From contig JBMZDR010000008.1 in the NCBI GenBank assembly GCA_049614485.1, forward strand, positions 1 through 64,000: a stretch of DNA of 64,000 nt, in the 5' to 3' direction. The notes under the pieces are model-generated. The model was not told the origin of the DNA and did not search any database. It saw nothing but the letters and a program-made list of their open reading frames with translations. This document shows positions 1 through 9,835 of this stretch, in pieces; position 1 is the first letter of the stretch, and each line of letters starts with the position of its first letter. The position numbers were made by a program, and so were the translations under genes. Source of the DNA: GCA-2733415 sp049614485 (GTDB taxonomy: Bacteria; Bacteroidota; Bacteroidia; Flavobacteriales; Flavobacteriaceae).

Positions 1-1
1 A

Positions 2-1045
2 GATAAACGTAGACGTAATCAAGATAAAGAAGAGCTAACAGCTGTTGAACTAAAATACGAAACTAAATTTGAAGAATTAAAATCAGTTTTAGTTGAAAAG
101 TTATTTGCAATTGTAAATGGTAAAACAGCTCAAGGAGTATTTAATGATTTAGGAGAAGAAGTGTTGCCAAAAGGTAAAAAATTCTCTCAGAAAATGTTAA
201 ACTCTGTTGATGATTATGCGCATTTAGTAAGTGGAACATGGACTACAGATAAAGCTGCAAATGCTTTAGTGAAAGACTTGTTACACAACTATAAAATTAA
301 AGTAAATGATCTTCAAGGAGCTTTAAGAAGAGAGAAGTTTACGATTGCTGTTGGTGATGAATTACCAGCAGGTATTATCAAACTTGCTAAAGTTTATATC
401 GCTAAGAAACGTNNNNNNNNNNGTCAAGAGGATATGCCTTTCTTAGAAGACGGAACACCAGTAGATATCGTATTGAACCCGTTAGGGGTACCTTCTCGTA
501 TGAACATTGGTCAGATTTATGAAACTGTTCTTGGATGGGCAGGTCAGAATTTAGGTAAGAAATATGCCACACCAATTTTTGATGGAGCAACTTTAAATCA
601 GATAAATGAAATTACTGATGAGGCAGGAGTGCCAAGATTTGGTCATACACATTTATATGATGGAGGAACAGGAGAACGTTTTGATCAAGCTGCAACTGTA
701 GGTATTATCTACATGTTAAAACTAGGTCACATGGTTGATGATAAGATGCACGCGCGTTCTATCGGGCCATACTCATTAATTACGCAACAACCACTAGGAG
801 GTAAGGCGCAGTTTGGAGGACAACGTTTTGGAGAGATGGAAGTTTGGGCATTAGAGGCATACGGTGCATCTAGTACACTTAGAGAAATCTTAACTGTTAA
901 ATCTGATGATGTAATAGGTAGAGCAAAAACTTACGAAGCAATCGTTAAGGGTGAGCCAATGCCAGAACCAGGATTACCAGAATCGTTCAATGTATTAATG
1001 CATGAATTGAAAGGGTTAAGTTTGGATATTAGATTAGAAGAGTAG
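2..1045 (+). CDS. rpoB: DNA-directed RNA polymerase subunit beta, C-terminal part (5' end outside window, internal N gap)
   Basis: C-terminal third of the RNA polymerase beta subunit. The reading frame is open from base 2, so the gene enters from the left edge. Visible family hallmarks are EDMPFLEDGTPVDIVLNP, GVPSRMNIGQI, the block HARSIGPYSL followed by GGKAQFGGQRFGEMEVWALEA, and a terminal LSLDIRLEE, all typical of the beta C-terminus that contacts beta prime. A run of 10 N at 413-422 falls where the nearly invariant GDKMAGRHGNKG segment should be: the protein jumps from AKKR straight to QEDMP. The frame is kept across the gap, but about 22 residues are missing, so the N run is a placeholder of wrong length. 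rpoC follows 58 bases downstream, the usual rpoBC order. Confidence 0.97.
   Translation, partial: DKRRRNQDKEELTAVELKYETKFEELKSVLVEKLFAIVNGKTAQGVFNDLGEEVLPKGKKFSQKMLNSVDDYAHLVSGTWTTDKAANALVKDLLHNYKIKVNDLQGALRREKFTIAVGDELPAGIIKLAKVYIAKKRXXXXQEDMPFLEDGTPVDIVLNPLGVPSRMNIGQIYETVLGWAGQNLGKKYATPIFDGATLNQINEITDEAGVPRFGHTHLYDGGTGERFDQAATVGIIYMLKLGHMVDDKMHARSIGPYSLITQQPLGGKAQFGGQRFGEMEVWALEAYGASSTLREILTVKSDDVIGRAKTYEAIVKGEPMPEPGLPESFNVLMHELKGLSLDIRLEE
413..422. other. Assembly gap of 10 N inside rpoB
   Basis: Ten undetermined bases. Comparison with the universally conserved beta-subunit sequence around GDKMAGRHGNKG suggests that roughly 67 bases are really missing (about 22 codons plus one base). Both 10 and 67 leave a remainder of 1 on division by 3, which is why the frame survives. 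Confidence 0.9.
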
Positions 1046-1103
1046 TAGTAAGCGGTTTCGCTATTTAAAAAAGATTATTTTTAAAATTTTATTGCATCAT
1101 ATT

Positions 1104-4100
1104 ATGGCAAGAAAACAAGATAAAAATACACAAAAGAGATTTAATAAAATCTCTATCGGTTTAGCTTCTCCTGAGTCAATTTTGGCTGAGTCTAAAGGAG
1201 AGGTTTTAAAACCGGAAACTATAAACTATCGTACACACAAACCAGAACGTGACGGATTATTCTGTGAACGTATCTTCGGACCTGTAAAAGATTACGAATG
1301 TGCTTGTGGTAAGTACAAACGTATCCGTTATAGAGGAATTGTTTGTGATAGATGTGGTGTAGAGGTAACTGAAAAGAAAGTACGTAGAGACCGTATTGGG
1401 CACATCAACTTAGTTGTACCTGTTGCGCATATCTGGTACTTCCGTTCATTACCAAACAAAATAGGATACTTATTAGGATTACCATCTAAGAAATTAGATA
1501 TGATCATTTACTACGAACGTTATGTAGTAATTCAAGCAGGTATCGCTAAAAACGCTGAAGGTGAAGAACTTAAAAAAATGGACTTCTTAACTGAAGAAGA
1601 ATATTTAAACATCGCCGAAGAGTTACCACAAGACAACCAATATTTAGATGATTCAGATCCAAACAAGTTCATCGCTAAGATGGGTGCTGAGTGTTTAATT
1701 GAGTTATTAAGACGTATCAATTTAGATGAATTGTCTTATGAATTACGTCATAAAGCAAACAACGAAACATCTAAGCAACGTAAAACTGAAGCATTAAAAA
1801 GATTACAAGTAGTAGAGTCTTTACGTGATGCTAACAAGAATAGAGAGAACTTACCTGAATGGATGATCATGAAGGTTGTGCCAATTATTCCACCAGAATT
1901 AAGACCTTTAGTGCCTTTAGATGGTGGACGTTTCGCAACTTCAGATTTANNNNNNNNNNNNNNNNNNNNNNNNNNNNNNNNNNNNNNNNNNNNNNNNNNN
2001 NNNNNNNNNNNNNNNNNNNNNNNNNNNNNNNNNNNNNNNNNNNNCCGCCAGAATTAAGACCTTTAGTGCCTTTAGATGGTGGACGTTTCGCAACTTCAGA
2101 TTTAAATGATCTTTACCGTAGAGTAATTATTCGTAACAACCGTTTAAAGCGTTTGGTAGAAATAAAAGCTCCAGAAGTAATCTTGCGTAATGAGAAGCGT
2201 ATGTTACAAGAATCAGTAGATTCTTTATTTGATAACACACGTAAATCATCAGCAGTAAAAACAGAATCTAACAGACCTTTAAAATCATTATCTGATTCAT
2301 TAAAAGGGAAGCAAGGACGTTTCCGTCAAAACTTGTTAGGTAAGCGTGTTGATTACTCAGCGCGTTCTGTAATTGTTGTTGGACCAACATTACGTTTATT
2401 TGAATGTGGGTTGCCAAAGAACATGGCAGCAGAATTATACAAGCCTTTTGTAGTTAGAAAATTAATTGAAAGAGGAATTGTAAAAACTGTAAAATCTGCA
2501 AAGAAAATTATAGACAGAAAAGAACCAGTAGTATGGGATATCTTAGAAAATGTAATCAAAGGACATCCAGTATTATTGAACCGTGCGCCTACGCTTCACC
2601 GTTTAGGTATACAAGCTTTTCAGCCTAAATTAATTGAAGGAAAAGCAATTCAATTACACCCATTAGTATGTACGGCATTTAACGCCGATTTTGATGGGGA
2701 TCAAATGGCAGTACATTTACCTTTAGGCCCAGAAGCAATTTTGGAAGCTCAAATGTTAATGTTAGCCTCTCATAATATATTAAACCCGGCCAACGGACAA
2801 CCAGTTACTGTACCTTCTCAGGATATGGTACTTGGATTATATTATATGACGAAGTTGCGTAAATCTACTCCAGAATTAGAAATAAAAGGAGAAGGTTTAA
2901 CATTCTATTCGCCAGAAGAAGTTACTATTGCTTACAATGAAAAAAGAGCAAATATTAACGCCTCTATTAAAGTTAGAACGAAAGATCTTAACGAAAATGG
3001 AGAGTTAGTTTATAAAGTTATTGACACTACTGTAGGTAGAGTATTATTTAATGAAGTTGTTCCTGAAGCTGCAGGATATATCAATGAAGTTTTAACTAAA
3101 AAAGCTTTAAGAGATATTATCCATAACATCTTAAAAGCAACTAGTGTTCCTGAAACTGCTGATTTCTTAGATAGAATTAAGGACATGGGGTATGCATTTG
3201 CCTTTAGAGGTGGATTATCATTCTCATTAGGTGATATCATTATTCCAGAAGAAAAAACGAAGATGGTTGCTGATGCAAACGCTCAAGTTGATGGAATTAT
3301 GGGTAACTATAACATGGGACTTATAACAAACAACGAGCGTTATAACCAAGTTATTGATATCTGGACATCTACAAACGCTGCTTTAACAGAGCTTTCTATG
3401 AAGAACATCTCTGAAGACCAGCAAGGGTTTAACTCAGTATACATGATGCTTGACTCTGGAGCGAGGGGTTCTAAAGAACAAATTCGTCAGTTAACAGGTA
3501 TGCGTGGATTAATGGCGAAACCTAAAAAATCTGCAGATGGATCTGGAGCAATTATTGAAAATCCAATTCTTTCTAACTTTAAAGAAGGTCTTTCAATTCT
3601 TGAATACTTTATTTCTACACACGGTGCTCGTAAGGGTCTTGCCGATACGGCATTAAAAACAGCCGATGCAGGTTACTTAACACGTCGTTTAGTAGATGTT
3701 TCTCAAGATGTTATCGTCAACTCTGTTGATTGTGGTACATTAAGAGGATTAGATGTAACAGCATTAAAGAAAAACGAAGAAATCGTTGAGCCTTTAGGTG
3801 ATCGTATTTTAGGTCGTATTGCTTTACATGACGTTATTAACCCTGCAACAGGAGAAGTAATTGTTGAAAATGGTAATCAAATTACTGAAGCTTTAGTAGA
3901 TGTAATTAATGAAGCACCAATTGATCATGTTGCTGTAAGATCTGCATTAACTTGTGNNNNNNNNNNNNNNNNNNNNNNNNNNNNNNNNNNNNNNNNNNNN
4001 NNNNNNNNNNNNNNNNNNNNNNNNNNNNNNNNNNNNNNNNNNNNNNNNNNNTTGATGTAATTAATGAAGCACCAATTGATCATGTTGCTGTAAGATCTGC

Positions 4101-5709
4101 ATTAACTTGTGAGGCTACAAAAGGTATTTGTGCTAAATGTTACGGACGTAACTTAGCAACAGGTAAAATGGTTCAGCGTGGTGAAGCAGTAGGAGTTGTG
4201 GCAGCACAATCTATTGGAGAACCTGGTACACAGTTAACATTACGTACATTCCACCTTGGAGGTACGGCAGGAAACATTTCTGAAGAAAACAGCTTAAAAG
4301 CGAAGTTTGACGGAATTGCTGAAATAGATGAATTACGTACAGTTAAAGGAGAAGATAACGAAGGAAATATTGTTGATATCGTAATTTCTCGTACTGCTGA
4401 AGTAAAATTAGTAGATAAAAATACAGGTATTGTATTAGCAACAAATAACATTCCTTACGGAGCGTATATATATGTAGCTGACAAGCAAGTATTAAAGAAA
4501 GACGAAGTTATTTGTCAGTGGGATCCATTTAACGGTGGTATCGTTTCTGAATTCTCAGGAAAAATCAAGTTCGAAAACATTGAACAAGGTGTAACTTACC
4601 AAGTTGAAGTTGATGAGCAAACTGGTTACCAAGAGAAAGTAATTTCTGAATCAAGAAATAAGAAAATCATTCCTACCTTAATTATTTTAGGAAAAGGAGA
4701 TGAAGTATTACGTTCTTACAACTTACCAGTTGGAGCACACTTGATGATTGATGACGGTGATAAAATTCAAGCCGGTAAAACATTAGTTAAAATTCCACGT
4801 AAATCATCTAAAGCAGGAGATATTACAGGAGGTTTACCTCGTATTACTGAATTGTTTGAAGCACGTAACCCATCTAACCCAGCGGTTGTTTCTGAAATTG
4901 ATGGAGTTGTATCATTCGGAAAAATCAAGCGTGGTAACCGTGAAATCATCGTTGAGTCTAAATTAGGAGAGGTTAAGAAATACTTAGTAAAGTTAGCTAA
5001 CCAAATCTTAGTTCAAGAAAATGATTTCGTAAAAGCTGGTATGGCTTTATCTGACGGATCTATTACACCGAAAGATATTTTAGCAATAAAAGGACCATCG
5101 GCTGTTCAGCAATACTTAGTAAACGAAGTACAAGAAGTATACCGTTTACAAGGGGTAAAGATTAACGACAAACACTTTGAGGTTGTTGTTAGACAAATGA
5201 TGCGTAAGGTTCAAATTAATGACTCTGGAGATACGATTTTCTTAGAAAACCAATTGATTCATAAATCTGATTTCATCAGAGAAAATGACGCAATATACGG
5301 TATGAAAGTTGTTGAAGAAGTTGGAGATTCTGAAGAGTTGAAAGCAGGACAAATTGTTACTGCAAGACAATTAAGAGATGAAAACTCTAACTTAAGAAGA
5401 AATGACAAAGCTTTAGTAGTAGCTAGAGAAGCTGTGCCAGCAACGGCAACGCCAATCTTACAAGGTATTACAAGAGCGTCACTTCAAACGAAGTCGTTCA
5501 TTTCTGCGGCATCATTCCAGGAAACTACTAAAGTATTAAACGAAGCTGCAGTAGCCGGTAAGATTGATACCTTAGAAGGATTGAAAGAAAATGTAATTGT
5601 TGGACATAGAATTCCTGCCGGAACAGGTATGAGAAACTACGAAAAAATTATCGTAGGATCTAAGGAAGAATATGAACAAATGACAAATGTTGAAGAAAAT
5701 CTAAGTTAA
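1104..5709 (+). CDS. rpoC: DNA-directed RNA polymerase subunit beta prime (interrupted by two artefactual gaps)
   Basis: Largest RNA polymerase subunit, carrying the catalytic Mg2+ site. I chose ATG 1104 (MARKQDKNTQKRFNKI), the normal Bacteroidota start; a TTG at 1092 would add only four residues. Seen are the N-terminal zinc site (CACGKYK ... CDRCG), the LNDLYRR region, the catalytic NADFDGD motif near 2690, and the second zinc cluster (VDCGT ... CEATKGICAKCYG). Two 95-N runs (1950-2044, 3957-4051) each shift the frame because the flanking 60 bp is present on both sides. Removing 155 bp at each junction gives one uninterrupted frame of 1431 codons plus stop, a normal length for this phylum. 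The gene is therefore almost certainly intact in the organism. The DUF3467 gene starts 2 bases after the stop. Confidence 0.97.
1950..2044. other. Assembly gap of 95 N in rpoC, flanked by a duplicated 60-bp contig end
   Basis: Bases 1890-1949 and 2045-2104 are the same 60 bp (encoding PPELRPLVPLDGGRFATSDL) with one difference, A1892 versus G2047. The two contigs overlap, so no sequence is missing; the gap and one copy are artificial. Confidence 0.95.
3957..4051. other. Second assembly gap of 95 N in rpoC, flanked by a duplicated 60-bp contig end
   Basis: Bases 3897-3956 and 4052-4111 are the same 60 bp (encoding DVINEAPIDHVAVRSALTC) with one difference, A3898 versus T4053. Gap length, overlap length and 155-bp offset are identical to the first rpoC gap, so the same assembly step made both. 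Confidence 0.95.
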
Positions 5710-5711
5710 TA

Positions 5712-6026
5712 ATGGCTGATAATAACAATCAAAAAGGACAACAAATAAATATTGAATTAGATGCTGATGTAGCGCAGGGAATTTATTCCAACTTAGCCAT
5801 CATTAATCATTCTGCTTCTGAGTTTGTTGTTGATTTTGTAAGCATCATGCCTGGTGTGCCTAAGAGTAAAGTGAAGTCAAGAATTATTTTGACACCACAA
5901 CATGCAAAACGATTATTAAAAGCGTTAGCTGATAATGTCAATCGATTTGAAACTGCTCACGGTGAAATTAAAGATTTCGAACAACCACCAATTCCAATGA
6001 ATTTTGGGCCAACTGGTGAAGCATAA
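5712..6026 (+). CDS. DUF3467 family protein
   Basis: A 104-residue soluble protein of the DUF3467 family, commonly found in Bacteroidota. The function is not established. The sequence shows the family features: an N-terminal beta-strand region (QINIELDADVAQGIYSNLAIINHSASEFVVDFVSIMPG), a KVKSRIILTPQHAKRLLKAL block and a proline-rich tail. It starts 2 bases after the rpoC stop and ends just before a strong terminator, so it is very probably the last gene of the rpoBC transcript. That placement suggests a link to transcription, which is inference only. Confidence 0.9.
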   Translation: MADNNNQKGQQINIELDADVAQGIYSNLAIINHSASEFVVDFVSIMPGVPKSKVKSRIILTPQHAKRLLKALADNVNRFETAHGEIKDFEQPPIPMNFGPTGEA

Positions 6027-6032
6027 TAAAAG

Positions 6033-6064
6033 AAAGCCGCAAATGTAATTTGCGGCTTTTTTTT
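6033..6064 (+). terminator. Rho-independent terminator of rpoBC-DUF3467
   Basis: An 11-bp perfect stem (AAAGCCGCAAA / TTTGCGGCTTT) with a 5-base loop, followed by a run of T, directly after the DUF3467 stop. Confidence 0.93.
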
Positions 6065-6090
6065 GCTTAACTCTTAAATGAGCGCATATT

Positions 6091-6125
6091 AAAAAAGGCT
6101 ACATTATTATTATGTAGCCTTTTTT
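6091..6125. terminator. Bidirectional terminator, mainly for prfC
   Basis: A 14-bp stem (AAAAAAGGCTACAT / ATGTAGCCTTTTTT) with a 7-base loop. A-runs on one side and T-runs on the other make it usable on both strands; it sits just past the prfC stop on the minus strand. Confidence 0.9.
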
Positions 6126-6144
6126 ATTTAGGTGTAATTAGATG

Positions 6145-7731
6145 TTAAAACTCACTTGTGAAATGTAGTTTTACTGATGGATATTTTTGTTGTGTCATTT
6201 GTAAAGAGAACATTGAATCAGCTAAAAATACTAGTTGACCACTTTTGTCTTTGGCAAGGAATTTTTGCTTCACACGTTTAAATTCTTTGTATTCCTCATT
6301 ACTTGCATCTTCTGGTTCTACCCAACACGCTTTGTGAACATTTAAATTTTCATAAGTACATTTGGCACCATATTCATGTTCTAAACGGTATTGAATAACT
6401 TCGTATTGTAGAGCTCCAACAGTACCAATAACTTTACGGCCATTCATTTCTAGAGTAAATAATTGCGCTACTCCTTCATCCATTAACTGGTCAATACCTT
6501 TATATAATTGTTTAGATTTTAATGGGTCAGCGTTGTTGATATATCTAAAGTGTTCTGGAGAAAAACTAGGAACGCCTTTGTAATTCATAAGCTCTCCTTC
6601 AGTTAAGGTGTCACCAATTTTAAAGTTACCAGTATCATGTACACCAACAATATCACCAGGATATGAAATGTCTACAATTTCTTTCTTATCTGCAAAAAAG
6701 GCATTTGGGCTAGAGAACTTTACTTTTTTATTATTCCTAACGTGTAGGTATTGTGTATTTCGTTTAAACATCCCAGATACAATTTTAATAAACGCAAGAC
6801 GGTCTCTATGTTTAGGGTCCATGTTGGCGTGAATTTTAAAAACAAATCCGGTAAATTTATTTTCATCTGGTTTTACTTCTCTTGTGTCAGACGTTTTTGG
6901 TCTAGGGTCTGGAGCAATGTCTACAAAGCAGTCTAATAATTCTCTTACACCAAAGTTGTTTAAAGCAGAACCAAAGAAAACGGGTTGTAAATCTCCTTTT
7001 AAGTACTCTTCTTGATTGAATTTTGGGTATACTTCATTAACAAGTTCTAATTCTTCGCGTAAAGTCTCAGCGGCTGTTTCTCCAATATGATTTTCTAAAT
7101 CTGGATGATTGACATCTTCAAATGAAATTGTATCCGTAATGTGTTGTTTGCTTTCTTCAGAAAATAAATTGATGTTTTTTTCCCAAAGGTTATAGATTCC
7201 TTTGAAGCTATATCCCATTCCAATTGGGAAACTTAAAGGCGTTACGCGTAAGCCTAATTTTTGTTCTACTTCATCTAATAAATCAAAAGCGTCTTTACCT
7301 TCTCTATCCATTTTATTAATGAAAACAATCATAGGAATGTTACGCATTCTACACACTTCTACTAATTTCTCAGTTTGCTCTTCAACCCCTTTTGCAACAT
7401 CAATAACTACAATAACACTATCTACGGCAGTTAATGTTCTAAAAGTATCCTCAGCAAAATCCTTATGACCAGGAGTATCTAAGATATTTATTTTTTTATC
7501 TCTATAAATAAAAGCTAATACAGAAGTTGCTACAGAAATTCCACGCTGACGTTCAATTTCCATGAAATCGGAAGTGGCTCCTTTTTTTACTTTATTAGAT
7601 TTTACGGCACCAGCTTCTTGAATTGCCCCACCAAAAAGCAGTAATTTTTCCGTTAATGTCGTTTTACCAGCATCTGGATGGGATATGATACCAAAGGTTC
7701 TTCTTTTTGCAATTTCGTCTTGTAAACTCAT
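6145..7731 (-). CDS. prfC: Peptide chain release factor 3
   Basis: Translational GTPase that recycles RF1/RF2 after termination in the cytoplasm. The start at 7731 gives MSLQDEIAKRRTFGIISHPDAGKTT and 528 residues, the usual RF3 length; an upstream ATG at 7758 would add nine unconserved residues. GTPase motifs are visible: G1 SHPDAGKTT (about residues 17-25), G2 around QRGISVATSV, G3 DTPGHKDF and G4 NKMD. The C-terminal half matches the RF3-specific region (QLFTLEMNGRKVIGTVGALQYEVIQ), which separates it from EF-G. It is monocistronic, with a terminator at 6091-6125. Confidence 0.96.
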   Translation of the reverse strand: MSLQDEIAKRRTFGIISHPDAGKTTLTEKLLLFGGAIQEAGAVKSNKVKKGATSDFMEIERQRGISVATSVLAFIYRDKKINILDTPGHKDFAEDTFRTLTAVDSVIVVIDVAKGVEEQTEKLVEVCRMRNIPMIVFINKMDREGKDAFDLLDEVEQKLGLRVTPLSFPIGMGYSFKGIYNLWEKNINLFSEESKQHITDTISFEDVNHPDLENHIGETAAETLREELELVNEVYPKFNQEEYLKGDLQPVFFGSALNNFGVRELLDCFVDIAPDPRPKTSDTREVKPDENKFTGFVFKIHANMDPKHRDRLAFIKIVSGMFKRNTQYLHVRNNKKVKFSSPNAFFADKKEIVDISYPGDIVGVHDTGNFKIGDTLTEGELMNYKGVPSFSPEHFRYINNADPLKSKQLYKGIDQLMDEGVAQLFTLEMNGRKVIGTVGALQYEVIQYRLEHEYGAKCTYENLNVHKACWVEPEDASNEEYKEFKRVKQKFLAKDKSGQLVFLADSMFSLQMTQQKYPSVKLHFTSEF

Positions 7732-7885
7732 TTGTAGCAGTATATTTAGCGTGTGCAAATGTAATTATTTCAATGCGTTTGTTTCAGTGTTTGTAAAAGT
7801 TTATTTTTTGATTTGTTGTAATTTATTAGTGTTTTATTGATATGATAAAAAACGAAATGCTAATATTTTTCATATTTTTGTCTGT

Positions 7886-8407
7886 ATGAAGGAAGAACAA
7901 GTAATTTTAGTTGATGAAAACGATGTGCAAATTGGACTAATGCCCAAAATGGAAGCCCATGAAAAAGCTTTGTTACATCGTGCATTTTCAGTTTTTATTT
8001 TTAATAAGAACAATGAACTAATGTTACAACAACGCGCATTGGATAAATACCATTCACCTGGATTGTGGACCAATACTTGCTGTAGCCATCAGCGCGATGG
8101 CGAAAGTAATTTAAGTGCAGGAAAGCGCCGTTTGTTTGAGGAGATGGGGTTTGTGACAGAACTTAAAGAAACAACATCATTTATATATAAAGCACCTTTT
8201 GATAACGGGTTAACTGAGCATGAATTAGATCATATATTAATAGGATCATATGATGGAATTCCAAAGCCAAATAAAGATGAAGTTGGTGGATGGAAATGGA
8301 TGGCCTTAGATGCTGTGAAATTAGATGTGGTAGCACAACCTGAAATTTATACAGAATGGTTTAAAATTATTTTTGATAAATTTTATAATTTTTTAAAACA
8401 AGATTAA
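7886..8407 (+). CDS. idi: Isopentenyl-diphosphate delta-isomerase, type 1
   Basis: Interconverts isopentenyl and dimethylallyl diphosphate for isoprenoid synthesis. The 173-residue protein has the Nudix-like type 1 IDI fold. Visible are metal-ligand histidines near residues 25, 31 and 68, the active-site WTNTCCSHQRDGE with Cys66, the AGKRRLFEEMGF helix, and the acidic pair in EHELDH (residues 111-113). The stop is followed at once by the next ATG (8408), so it is probably co-transcribed with the PTPS-family gene and manA. A TAnnTTTG -7 element (7873-7880) ends only 5 bases before the ATG, so the message may be nearly leaderless. Confidence 0.95.
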   Translation: MKEEQVILVDENDVQIGLMPKMEAHEKALLHRAFSVFIFNKNNELMLQQRALDKYHSPGLWTNTCCSHQRDGESNLSAGKRRLFEEMGFVTELKETTSFIYKAPFDNGLTEHELDHILIGSYDGIPKPNKDEVGGWKWMALDAVKLDVVAQPEIYTEWFKIIFDKFYNFLKQD

Positions 8408-8815
8408 ATGGCTGTTACAGTAAGTAGAAAAGCACATTTTAATGCAGCACATCGCTTGTATAATAAGGAGTGGTCTGATGCTAAAAATAAAGACGTATTT
8501 GGGTTGTGTAATAACCCTAATTACCATGGGCATAATTATGAGCTTATTGTAAGTTTGACTGGTGAAGTAGATGCAGAAACTGGTTTTGTGTATGATATGA
8601 AACGTTTAAAAGACATTATTTATGATAAAGTTGAAAAAGTTCTAGATCACAAAAATTTAAATTTAGATGTGCCTTACTTTAAGGACATGAATCCCACAGC
8701 AGAAAACATAGTAATATTCATCTGGAATATTCTTAGAACAGAATTCCCGAAACATTTAAAATTAGAAGTAACCTTGTATGAAACGCCAAGAAACTTCGTA
8801 ACCTATTCAGTATAA
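8408..8815 (+). CDS. 6-pyruvoyl-tetrahydropterin synthase / 6-carboxytetrahydropterin synthase family protein
   Basis: A 135-residue T-fold enzyme acting on dihydroneopterin triphosphate. Visible are zinc ligands His15, His40 and His42, a candidate catalytic Cys34 in FGLCNNPNYHGHNY, the Asp80-His81 pair (LDHKNLN) and the substrate-binding Glu125 near the C-terminus. The CNNPNYHGHNY spacing resembles eukaryotic PTPS more than the C-x3-HGH of classical QueD. It may therefore make 6-pyruvoyl-tetrahydropterin rather than the queuosine precursor; sequence alone does not settle this. No queC or queE is nearby. It abuts idi with no intergenic base. Confidence 0.88.
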   Translation: MAVTVSRKAHFNAAHRLYNKEWSDAKNKDVFGLCNNPNYHGHNYELIVSLTGEVDAETGFVYDMKRLKDIIYDKVEKVLDHKNLNLDVPYFKDMNPTAENIVIFIWNILRTEFPKHLKLEVTLYETPRNFVTYSV

Positions 8816-8818
8816 TCT

Positions 8819-9787
8819 ATGGTCAATTGGTATCCAATTAAGTTTTCACCTATTCTTAAAGAAAAAATATGGGGAGGCACAAAACTAAATACTGTTTTAG
8901 GAAAAGCATCCGAACAAGATAATATTGGTGAGAGCTGGGAAATTTCATCAGTTAAGAATAATGAATCCATTGTTGTTAACGGTGAATTTACTGGTAAAAC
9001 ATTAAAGGAGTTAATTAAAAAATATAAAGATGAATTGGTGGGAAATGTTGTTTATAAAACGTTTAAAAACAATTTTCCATTACTCATAAAATTTATTGAT
9101 GCAAAAACGGACTTATCAGTTCAGTTACACCCAAATGATATTTTAGCTAAAAAGCGTCATAATTCATACGGGAAAACTGAAATGTGGTATATTATGCAGG
9201 CTGAGAAATCTTCTCGATTAATATTAGGGTTTCATAATGGCATTACACCATCAGATTATCAAAAGCATTTAAAAGAGAAAACATTACCGAGTATTTTAAA
9301 TGAAGTAACGGTAAGTGAAGGCGATACATTCTTTATTCCTACCGGTACAATACACGCTATTGGTAAAGGGGTAATGTTAGCCGAAATACAGCAAACATCA
9401 GACATTACATACCGTGTTTATGATTGGGACAGAAAGCAAGCAGATGGCAAATCAAGAACCCTACATAAGCGTGAAGCTTTTGAGGCCATTAATTTTGGTT
9501 TTAAAGGCGATAAAATGGTTTATGATAAAGTAGAAAATAAATCAAACCCTTTAGTGTCATGTAATTATTTTACTACAAATTATTTGCATATCACTTCTAA
9601 TCAAGAAATTAACAATAAGGATAAAGATTCGTTTGTTATTTATATGTGTATTGAAGGCTCTGCAACATTAAATGGCTATGAATTTGAAGAAACGATACAG
9701 TTTGGTGAAACGTTATTAATTCCTGCATCACTAAAACAATTTGATATAATTTCAAATAATGTGAAATTTTTGGAAGTTTTTATATAA
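8819..9787 (+). CDS. manA: Mannose-6-phosphate isomerase, class I
   Basis: Zinc-dependent aldose-ketose isomerase (mannose-6-P to fructose-6-P), 322 residues, cupin fold, cytoplasmic. The N-terminal FSPILKEKIWGGTKL is the family signature. Zinc ligands are visible as Gln102, His104 (VQLHPND), Glu121 (KTEMWYI) and His179 (PTGTIHAIG). It starts 3 bases after the PTPS-like gene. The short bacterial form lacks the long C-terminal domain of E. coli ManA, which is normal for Bacteroidota and Firmicutes. Confidence 0.94.
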   Translation: MVNWYPIKFSPILKEKIWGGTKLNTVLGKASEQDNIGESWEISSVKNNESIVVNGEFTGKTLKELIKKYKDELVGNVVYKTFKNNFPLLIKFIDAKTDLSVQLHPNDILAKKRHNSYGKTEMWYIMQAEKSSRLILGFHNGITPSDYQKHLKEKTLPSILNEVTVSEGDTFFIPTGTIHAIGKGVMLAEIQQTSDITYRVYDWDRKQADGKSRTLHKREAFEAINFGFKGDKMVYDKVENKSNPLVSCNYFTTNYLHITSNQEINNKDKDSFVIYMCIEGSATLNGYEFEETIQFGETLLIPASLKQFDIISNNVKFLEVFI

Positions 9788-9805
9788 CCCTATCAGGTTA
9801 ATGAT

Positions 9806-9814
9806 TACTTTTGC
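9806..9814 (+). promoter_or_regulatory. -7 promoter element (TAnnTTTGC) for the 88-aa gene
   Basis: TACTTTTGC matches the Bacteroidota -7 consensus, 21 bases before the ATG at 9836. No convincing TTG -33 box is seen at the right distance. Confidence 0.55.
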
Positions 9815-9835
9815 ACCAGCTTAAAAAATATAATT

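Noticed and set aside
1890..2104. A genuine direct repeat in rpoC
   Set aside because: The repeat exists only because both contig ends were kept on each side of an N run; the encoded PLDGGRFATSDL region occurs once in every beta-prime subunit.
1859..4060. rpoC as a frameshifted pseudogene or split gene
   Set aside because: Both frame changes fall exactly at 95-N runs flanked by duplicated 60-bp ends; collapsing them restores a full-length conserved protein.
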